A stretch of DNA of 19,426 bases from UBA5336 sp039815055 (GTDB lineage Bacteria > Pseudomonadota > Alphaproteobacteria > Caulobacterales > Hyphomonadaceae). The position numbers were made by a program, and so were the translations under genes. Below, one piece after another: positions 8,396-14,220 of this stretch. The first letter of the stretch is position 1. The number at the start of each line of letters is the position of its first letter. The DNA is taken from contig JBCCAA010000052.1 of the NCBI GenBank assembly GCA_039815055.1, positions 1 through 19,426 of the forward strand, in the 5' to 3' direction. Below the pieces are notes generated by a model, which made no database searches, was not told the origin of the DNA, and saw only the letters and a program-made list of their open reading frames with translations.

Positions 8396-8424
8396 GGTCT
8401 AGCGGTAAGCCGACTGCTTGCCAA
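8396..8424 (-). promoter_or_regulatory. candidate promoter for atpC
   Basis: On the minus strand TTGGCAA-N14-GCTAGACC resembles the Caulobacter vegetative promoter consensus TTGaCgS-N10-14-GCtANAWC (recalled from the literature). The -10 side matches seven of eight positions. It lies in the 98-base gap between atpC and the preceding gene and would leave a short leader of about 20 bases. Its presence fits atpC being transcribed apart from the rest of the atp genes. Confidence 0.4.
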
Positions 8425-8468
8425 GCGGTGCCCATTGTCGCGCCCTACAAAGCGACGCCACCGCCAAG

Positions 8469-9137
8469 CTAGAATTCATTTTCGACGGCTGACACCGCGC
8501 AAGCTTCAACAGATTCAGGATCGCGTTGAACGTTGTTCACCTGCCAACAATCATTGAAGAATGAGCAATAGCAGAGCCTAAATTCCAGAGAGTCCTCATT
8601 GAACGCGCCCCGCAGCGAAACAATCAGCTGCTTCAGTTCCTCCTCACTGGTGACATGGTCCATCTCGCTAAGATCAAAGTCGCGATAAATGCTGGTTTGA
8701 AGGTCAATCACCACGACATCCTGCTGTGGAGAAAGCACCGATTGGCCAACATAAGAATCTGTTCTTGGAAAAAATCCCTCGGTTTCGGGATGGAGTTTTG
8801 AGAACAAAGCCGACCAACTCAACACTTCTTCGCCATCGAGAAACATTCGGGCAGATCTCACACGCGCTGGTCCAATTCCACGATTTCGAACTGTTACAGT
8901 CAACCCAACGTCAGTATCTGTCGACATGTTTGACCGGTCGACCTGTAAATGTGGCCACACCGCCGCTTCTTGTTGTTTGCGTACAGAATCGGCTTCGTTC
9001 AGTGCCGCGTAGAGTGCAAAACAAGCGATGACGATACCCACGATCGCTGGGATCGTTTGTAAAATCGTCAACCGAACCAGCAGTTTGCGCTGAATGGCAT
9101 CTTCATTGACTTCGGTAGGTTCTGGCGCATCTGCCAT
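8469..9137 (-). CDS. membrane-anchored protein of unknown function inserted between atpD and atpC
   Basis: I do not recognise a named family. The 222-residue product has a short acidic cytoplasmic N terminus and one hydrophobic segment (about 24-46, starting LTILQTIPAIVG). A mainly beta domain with VRNRGIGPARV (83-93) follows, then a Cys-containing motif CYCSFFNDCW (189-198) near the C terminus. This layout suggests an inner-membrane anchor with an exported or cytosolic globular domain; topology is unresolved. I chose the ATG at 9137, with GGGAG 11 bases upstream, over an in-frame TTG at 9155. Three hand-counted 60-base lines in the gene are 45-48% G+C, against 65% in a sampled atpD line, suggesting later acquisition. 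Nothing in it resembles an ATP synthase subunit. Confidence 0.75.
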   Translation of the reverse strand: MADAPEPTEVNEDAIQRKLLVRLTILQTIPAIVGIVIACFALYAALNEADSVRKQQEAAVWPHLQVDRSNMSTDTDVGLTVTVRNRGIGPARVRSARMFLDGEEVLSWSALFSKLHPETEGFFPRTDSYVGQSVLSPQQDVVVIDLQTSIYRDFDLSEMDHVTSEEELKQLIVSLRGAFNEDSLEFRLCYCSFFNDCWQVNNVQRDPESVEACAVSAVENEF

Positions 9138-9156
9138 GGCGCAGGGGTCTCCCAAA

Positions 9157-9187
9157 CGAAAACAGCCGCAGCGTTCACTGCGGCTGT
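9157..9187 (-). terminator. terminator-like hairpin after atpD
   Basis: A perfect ten-pair stem, ACAGCCGCAG (9162-9171) and CTGCGGCTGT (9178-9187) with a six-base loop, lies 27 bases past the atpD stop. In minus-strand RNA it is followed by UUUCGUUU, an interrupted but plausible U-tract; the plus-strand side has no U-run. It should end or attenuate the atpHAGD transcript before the unknown gene and atpC. Confidence 0.75.
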
Positions 9188-9213
9188 AACAAATTCAAGT
9201 GGGGAAACTCTAT

Positions 9214-10986
9214 CTATGCGTCTTCCAGCATTTTTTCGGCCTTCTTGATGGCCTCGTCGATGGAGCCAACCATGTAGAACGCTTGTTCCGGCAGGTGGTC
9301 ATAATCGCCAGCTATAAGACCTTTGAAGCCTGAAACCGTGTCTTCCAGTTTCACCTGGGTGCCAGGCGACCCAGTGAACACTTCGGCCACATCAAACGGC
9401 TGACTGAGGAAGCGTTCAACTTTCCGGGCGCGGGCCACGGCCAGTTTATCGTCTTCCGACAGCTCATCCATGCCGAGAATGGCGATGATGTCCTGAAGTT
9501 CCTTATAGCGCTGAAGGATTTCCTGAACGCCGCGGGCCACATCATAATGCTCCTGACCGATGATCAGTGGATCCAGGATCCGCGAGGTGGAATCCAGCGG
9601 GTCCACGGCCGGATAGATGCCCTTTTCAGCGATGGAGCGGTTCAGCACCGTCGTCGCGTCCAGGTGGGCAAATGAGGTGGCAGGCGCCGGGTCGGTCAAG
9701 TCATCGGCAGGCACATACACAGCCTGCACCGAGGTGATCGAGCCTTTGTTGGTTGACGTAATCCGCTCTTGCAGACCACCCATATCAGTAGCCAACGTCG
9801 GCTGGTAGCCAACAGCCGATGGGATCCGGCCGAGCAGGGCTGACACTTCTGCGCCAGCCTGTGTAAAGCGGAAGATGTTGTCCACGAAGAACAACACGTC
9901 CTTGCCTTCTTCGTCGCGGAAGTATTCAGCTTGTGCGAGACCGGCCAGCGCGACGCGCGCACGCGCGCCAGGAGGCTCGTTCATCTGGCCATACACCAGG
10001 GTCGCACGGGACTCGCCTTCAAGGTCGATCACCTTGGCATCCTGCATCTCGTAATAGAGATCGTTGCCTTCGCGTGTCCGCTCGCCGACACCGGCAAACA
10101 CCGAATAGCCGCCGAACAGTTTCGCGATGTTGTTGATCAACTCCTGAATCAGCACCGTCTTGCCAACACCTGCGCCGCCGAACAGGCCGATCTTGCCGCC
10201 TTTGGTGTAGGGGCAAAGCAGGTCGATCACCTTGATGCCGGTGGCGAGCACTTCAGCTTCCGTCGACTGGTCGATAAAGGCTGGAGCTTCTGCATGGATC
10301 GAGCGGGTCGCATCGACGACCACAGGTCCGCGCTCATCAATCGGCTCGCCAACCACATTCATGATCCGGCCCAGCGTTCCTGGCCCGACCGGCACCATGA
10401 TAGGCTCGCCTGTGTCACGCACATCGCGTCCACGAACCAGGCCTTCGGTAGAGTCCATGGCGATGGTGCGCACAGTGTTTTCGCCCAGATGCTGGGCGAC
10501 TTCCAAAACCAGGCGGTTGCCCTGGTTTTCGGTTTCGAGGGCATTCAGGATGGCGGGCAGATGGCCGTCGAACTCGACGTCGACCACAGCGCCGATCACC
10601 TGGGAAATCTTGCCTTTGACGTTGGCTGCAGTGCTCATGCGGGGCGTCTCCTTTGGAGCGGTCTTTCTTGTCGGGGCGACGGTTGTTTCCGCAGCCGCCG
10701 TCACGGGCGCGGGGGTTGGGGCAATGGCCGCCGGTTTCGGGTCGGGCGCCGGGTTGGGTGCGTCCATCTTGTCAGGTTTGCACACACCGCAGGCGCGGGT
10801 GTCCTTGTGTCCGAGGGCCTTGGCGGCGGCCTCAGCTGACGCAAAATCGTCAAATGGTCCATGCCATTTATCATCGTCATTGTCTTTGTTGCCGCCAACG
10901 CCCTCGCCTTCGTTGCAATAGCGGCAGGCGCCATCATGGATGCGCGCGCGCTTGTTGGAAAAGTGTTCGTAAACCCAGAACCCCAT
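9214..10986 (-). CDS. atpD: F1F0 ATP synthase subunit beta (AtpD) with an N-terminal Cys4-domain extension
   Basis: Beta carries the catalytic nucleotide sites of F1. The open frame runs 590 residues. Residues 117-590 (MSTAANVKGKISQVIG onward) are a complete ordinary AtpD of 474 residues. It has P-loop GGAGVGKT (270-277), catalytic Glu302 in GERTREGNDLY, Walker B DVLFFVDN (363-370), signature PAVDPLDSTS (459-468) and DELSEDD (507-513), a variant of the rotor-contacting DELSEED. Residues 1-116 are extra: a Cys-rich domain followed by a Pro/Ala/Thr-rich linker. The ATG at 10986 overlaps the atpG stop (TGATG) and has GGAGG seven bases upstream, so the long form should be translated. A second strong ribosome site precedes Met117, so a normal-length beta starting at 10638 is equally likely. 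Both forms may coexist. Confidence 0.93.
   Translation of the reverse strand: MGFWVYEHFSNKRARIHDGACRYCNEGEGVGGNKDNDDDKWHGPFDDFASAEAAAKALGHKDTRACGVCKPDKMDAPNPAPDPKPAAIAPTPAPVTAAAETTVAPTRKTAPKETPRMSTAANVKGKISQVIGAVVDVEFDGHLPAILNALETENQGNRLVLEVAQHLGENTVRTIAMDSTEGLVRGRDVRDTGEPIMVPVGPGTLGRIMNVVGEPIDERGPVVVDATRSIHAEAPAFIDQSTEAEVLATGIKVIDLLCPYTKGGKIGLFGGAGVGKTVLIQELINNIAKLFGGYSVFAGVGERTREGNDLYYEMQDAKVIDLEGESRATLVYGQMNEPPGARARVALAGLAQAEYFRDEEGKDVLFFVDNIFRFTQAGAEVSALLGRIPSAVGYQPTLATDMGGLQERITSTNKGSITSVQAVYVPADDLTDPAPATSFAHLDATTVLNRSIAEKGIYPAVDPLDSTSRILDPLIIGQEHYDVARGVQEILQRYKELQDIIAILGMDELSEDDKLAVARARKVERFLSQPFDVAEVFTGSPGTQVKLEDTVSGFKGLIAGDYDHLPEQAFYMVGSIDEAIKKAEKMLEDA
10636..10654 (-). promoter_or_regulatory. 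internal ribosome-binding site and ATG at the canonical AtpD start
   Basis: AAAGGAGA (10647-10654 on the minus strand) sits nine bases before the ATG at 10638-10636, which begins MSTAANVKGK, the usual AtpD N terminus. The match to the anti-Shine-Dalgarno sequence is near ideal although these bases also encode the linker end (APKETPR). This argues for initiation of a 474-residue beta subunit inside the longer frame. Confidence 0.75.
10639..10986 (-). other. in-frame Cys4 domain and linker fused to AtpD
   Basis: These 116 codons precede the canonical AtpD start. Residues 1-72 look like a complete small domain. It opens GFWVYEHFSNKRARIH, has CRYC (21-24), WHGPFDDFASAEAAAKAL (41-58) and CGVC (66-69). 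The CxxC...CxxC spacing of about 41 residues suggests a zinc-ribbon-like metal site. I recall stand-alone small proteins with a similar FWVYE...IH...CxxC opening, but cannot name a family. Residues 73-116 are rich in Pro, Ala, Thr and Lys, as flexible linkers are. The codon pattern looks coding. Some alphaproteobacterial AtpD proteins (from memory Caulobacter and Brucella) have Ala/Pro/Lys-rich N-terminal extensions, which would make the linker less odd than the Cys domain. Confidence 0.8.
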
Positions 10987-11870
10987 CAGAGCGCCTCCGC
11001 ACCGGAGATGATCTCGATCAGCTCCTTGGTGATCTGGGCCTGACGTGCCCGGTTATAGACCAGCGTCAGATCGCTGATCAGGTCACCGGCATTGCGCGTG
11101 GCATTGTCCATGGCAGTCATCGATGCAGCTTGCTCTCCAGCGGCGCTTTCCAGCATCGCCGACAGGAGCTGTGTGTTGATATAGCGCGGCAACAACGTTT
11201 CGAGGATCTCTTCCTCGCTCGGCTCATAACTGTAAATCGCGCCATTCAGATCAATGGTTTCGGCATCTTCCGGAGGTGCCGCCGGGATGACCTGCTGAGC
11301 GGTCGGCACCTGGGCGAGCACGGATTTAAACTCGCTATAGACCAAAGTCGCCACATCGAACGCGCCGTCTTCATACAGCCGGGTCACTTCATGGCCGAGG
11401 CCGAGAGCGGCTTCGGTAAAGTCGTTTTGTTTCACACCCGAAAGATCGACATGGTCGAGGAACAGGTCGCCATATTCCTTGCCGAGCTGCTCGCGGCCCT
11501 TCTTGCCGATGGTGATGATCTTCACAGCTTTGGAGTCCGCACGAAGTTCATCGATCAGCTGGCGCGCGCGCTTGACGGTGTTGGTGTTAAACCCACCGCA
11601 CAGGCCCCGCTCAGCGGTCATCACCATGACCAGGTGAACACTGTCATCGCCAGTACCAGACAGCAGTTTTGGACCGCCGCCCTCGCCGCCAGCCGCGGCT
11701 GACAGGTTGGCAATCACCGCGGCCAGGCGCTGGGCATAGGGGCGAGAAGCCTCAGCCGCTTCCTGGGCACGGCGTAGCTTGGCCGCCGCGACCATCTGCT
11801 TGGCCTTGGTGATCTTCTGCGTGGATTTCACGCTCGAGATCCGACCCTTGAGTTCCTTGAGGCTGGCCAT
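10986..11870 (-). CDS. atpG: F1F0 ATP synthase subunit gamma (AtpG)
   Basis: Gamma is the central rotor shaft of F1. The 294-residue protein has the N-terminal coiled-coil helix (MASLKELKGRISSVKSTQKI then TKAKQMVAAAKLRRAQ), the conserved TAERGLCGGFNTN segment (about 85-97) and the C-terminal signature ITKELIEIISGAEAL that forms the other half of the coiled coil in the alpha3beta3 cavity. AGGAG is six bases before the ATG. It follows atpA by 22 bases, and its stop codon overlaps the ATG of the extended atpD, so the two are likely coupled. Confidence 0.97.
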   Translation of the reverse strand: MASLKELKGRISSVKSTQKITKAKQMVAAAKLRRAQEAAEASRPYAQRLAAVIANLSAAAGGEGGGPKLLSGTGDDSVHLVMVMTAERGLCGGFNTNTVKRARQLIDELRADSKAVKIITIGKKGREQLGKEYGDLFLDHVDLSGVKQNDFTEAALGLGHEVTRLYEDGAFDVATLVYSEFKSVLAQVPTAQQVIPAAPPEDAETIDLNGAIYSYEPSEEEILETLLPRYINTQLLSAMLESAAGEQAASMTAMDNATRNAGDLISDLTLVYNRARQAQITKELIEIISGAEAL

Positions 11871-11892
11871 CAGTTACTCCTGCAGGCGCCGC

Positions 11893-13467
11893 CTAAGCGA
11901 ACTTCTCGGTGAAAGTGTCGAGCGTGTCCTTGATGCCGGCTTCGATATCGTCGGTCATCTTGGCTTCGTCGCGGATCTTGGCCAGCAGGTCTTTCTTCTG
12001 GCTTCGGATATGCGCCAAAAGCTCAGCCTCATAGCGGGTCACTTCATTGGCGGCCACGCCATCGAGATAGCCGCGTGTACCAGCATAAATCACCACGACC
12101 TGCTCTTCCATCAGAAGCGGGCTGTACTGGGGCTGTTTGAGCAGTTCTGTCAGGCGGGCGCCGCGATTGAGCAGCTTTTGCGTGGCCGCATCGAGGTCGG
12201 AACCGAATTTCGCAAAGGCCGCCATCTCACGATACTGCGCGAGTTCACCCTTCATCGAACCGGCAACTTTCTTCATCGCCTTGGTCTGGGCCGCTGAGCC
12301 CACACGCGACACCGAAAGGCCGACGTTCACGGCCGGGCGAATGCCCTGGTAGAACAGGTCGGTTTCCAGGAAGATCTGGCCGTCGGTGATCGAGATCACG
12401 TTTGTAGGAATATAGGCCGACACGTCATTGGCCTGGGTTTCAATGATCGGCAGCGCAGTCAGCGAGCCCGCGCCCTCATTCTCATTCATCTTCGCCGCGC
12501 GTTCGAGCAGGCGAGAGTGAAGATAAAACACGTCACCAGGATACGCTTCGCGACCGGGTGGGCGGCGAAGCAACAGGGACATCTGACGATAAGCCACAGC
12601 CTGCTTGGACAAATCATCATAGATGATCAGCGCGTGCATGCCATTGTCGCGGAAATACTCGCCCATCGCACATGCGGTGTAGGGCGCGATGTATTGCAGC
12701 GGCGCAGGCTCAGACGCGGTGGCCGCAACAATGATCGTGTAGTCAAGCGCGCCGCGCTCTTCCAGGGTTTTGACAACTTGCGCCACGGTGGAGCGTTTCT
12801 GGCCCACGGCGACATAGACGCAGTACAGCTTACCATGCTCAAGCGCCGCTTTGGCGCCATCGTCATCTGCTGCTGCGATTTTCTCATCGGCGGCGGCGTT
12901 GGTGGCGCGCTGGTTCAGGATGGCGTCGATGCAGACAGCGGTCTTACCGGTCTGGCGATCACCAATGACCAGCTCGCGCTGGCCGCGGCCAATCGGGATC
13001 ATGGCATCAATGGCTTTGATGCCGGTCATCATCGGTTCGTGAACGGATTTGCGCGGGATAATGCCGGGAGCTTTCACGTCCACGCGGCTACGCGCGGCAG
13101 CATCAATCGGGCCTTTGCCGTCGATGGGATTGCCAAGCGCATCAACAACGCGGCCGAGGAGGCCTTTGCCCACGGGTGCGGCCACAATCTCGTCCAGGCG
13201 CTTAACCGAGTCGCCTTCCTTGATGCCCCGATCATCGCCGAAGATCACGACGCCGACATTGTCGGTTTCAAGGTTTAGGGCCATGCCCTTCACGCCGCCG
13301 TCAAACTCGACCATTTCGCCGGCCTGGACGTTGTCCAGGCCGTAGATGCGGGCGATGCCGTCACCGACGGACAGAACCTGTCCAACGTCGGAGACTTCCG
13401 CCTCCACACCGAAGTTTTCGATCTGGCGTTTCAGAATGCCAGAGATTTCAGCGGCGCTGATATCCAT
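11893..13467 (-). CDS. atpA: F1F0 ATP synthase subunit alpha (AtpA)
   Basis: Alpha is the non-catalytic nucleotide-binding subunit of F1. From the ATG at 13467 it is 524 residues: MDISAAEISGILKRQIENFG, P-loop GDRQTGKT (169-176), PAVNVGLSVS signature (378-387) and the arginine finger in SVSRVG (Arg388). This ATG has GGGAG ten bases upstream. An in-frame TTG at 13476 overlaps the atpH stop but has the ribosome site only one base away, so I prefer ATG. The protein is longer than the common 509-513 residues because of an acidic/Ala-rich insertion at about 188-212, between the P-loop helix and the KLYCVYVAVGQKRSTV strand. Confidence 0.97.
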   Translation of the reverse strand: MDISAAEISGILKRQIENFGVEAEVSDVGQVLSVGDGIARIYGLDNVQAGEMVEFDGGVKGMALNLETDNVGVVIFGDDRGIKEGDSVKRLDEIVAAPVGKGLLGRVVDALGNPIDGKGPIDAAARSRVDVKAPGIIPRKSVHEPMMTGIKAIDAMIPIGRGQRELVIGDRQTGKTAVCIDAILNQRATNAAADEKIAAADDDGAKAALEHGKLYCVYVAVGQKRSTVAQVVKTLEERGALDYTIIVAATASEPAPLQYIAPYTACAMGEYFRDNGMHALIIYDDLSKQAVAYRQMSLLLRRPPGREAYPGDVFYLHSRLLERAAKMNENEGAGSLTALPIIETQANDVSAYIPTNVISITDGQIFLETDLFYQGIRPAVNVGLSVSRVGSAAQTKAMKKVAGSMKGELAQYREMAAFAKFGSDLDAATQKLLNRGARLTELLKQPQYSPLLMEEQVVVIYAGTRGYLDGVAANEVTRYEAELLAHIRSQKKDLLAKIRDEAKMTDDIEAGIKDTLDTFTEKFA

Positions 13468-13472
13468 AGAGC

Positions 13473-14033
13473 TCAAGCTCCCTTCATCGCGGAATTCATA
13501 CGGTCAATTTTAGCAGCCAGGCTGGCATCAACGAGGGTTGAGCCGACTCGAAGCTGGATGCCGCCAATCAGGCGTTCATCGACTTCTTCACTCAGTTCAA
13601 CTTCCCCGCCGATCACTTTGGCGAGAATGGCTTCAAGCCGCGTGCGCTGGTCAGCGCTCATCGGCTTTGCGGTGCGGGCCACGGCGCGCTTGACGCCCCG
13701 TTGGTTCGCATAAAGAGCATCAAAGGCGCGCTGGGCAGCAGGAATATCGCGCGCCCGGCCATTGGCCGCCATGGTGCCGAGGAACTTCTTCACCAGGTCA
13801 CCAGCGCCCGCTTCCGCAGCGAGTGCGACCAGCGCCTCGCTCTTGTCGTCGCGAGAAAACGCAGGCGACTGGATCAAGCGCTCCAAATCGGCATTTCCGG
13901 CGATCAGCGCTGTAAATGCTGCAAAATCCCGGTTCACATCGGACAATGCACCGCCATCCTGAGCGAGCTCAAACAGCGCGCTGGCATAGCGTTTTGCCGC
14001 TTCGTTGGCGAGGGACTGGGATGCATCAGCCAA
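13473..14033 (-). CDS. atpH: F1F0 ATP synthase subunit delta (AtpH)
   Basis: Delta (OSCP-type) caps F1 and connects it to the peripheral stalk. The expected N-terminal helix begins ADASQSLANEAAKRYASALF, and the C-terminal part contains IGGIQLRVGSTLVDASLAAK, the family signature region. I take the TTG at 14033, giving 186 residues, the usual alphaproteobacterial length; GGAA lies eight bases upstream. Another in-frame TTG at 14087 would add 18 residues without a ribosome site. The stop codon is five bases before the atpA ATG, so the genes are co-translated. It is the first atp gene after priA. Confidence 0.93.
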   Translation of the reverse strand: MADASQSLANEAAKRYASALFELAQDGGALSDVNRDFAAFTALIAGNADLERLIQSPAFSRDDKSEALVALAAEAGAGDLVKKFLGTMAANGRARDIPAAQRAFDALYANQRGVKRAVARTAKPMSADQRTRLEAILAKVIGGEVELSEEVDERLIGGIQLRVGSTLVDASLAAKIDRMNSAMKGA

Positions 14034-14123
14034 GGCGTTTTCCGTCTGTTTTATGGGCGATGCGCCCAGCCGGCCAAGGGGAATCAAGCGCGCAGGGTTA
14101 CGCGCTCCCCCAGATTTTGGCGG

Positions 14124-14152
14124 GGCTTAGCACCCCTCATTTGCTGAGGCAA
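14124..14152 (-). promoter_or_regulatory. candidate promoter for the atpHAGD operon
   Basis: TTGCCTC-N14-GCTAAGCC on the minus strand partly matches the Caulobacter vegetative promoter consensus, with the -10 side six of eight. It lies in the 187-base gap between priA and atpH. A small inverted repeat, CCTCA-N5-TGAGG (14135-14149), overlaps the spacer and -35 and could be an operator, but the arms are short. Confidence 0.3.
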
Positions 14153-14220
14153 CATGGCCGGAAGTATCAGATTGCGGCGGATTGGCACGCCAGCGTGAAC
14201 GCACAACGCCGGAGCGCCGG

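Noticed and set aside
9931..10839. Long plus-strand open frame of 302 codons opposite atpD
   Set aside because: Antisense shadow of a strongly conserved gene; the translation is His/Arg-rich with no family motif.
10653..11702. Plus-strand open frame of 349 codons opposite atpG and the atpD extension
   Set aside because: Antisense shadow with no ribosome site or recognisable domain. It also overlaps the extension, but the minus frame has GGAGG, atpG coupling and a coherent domain.
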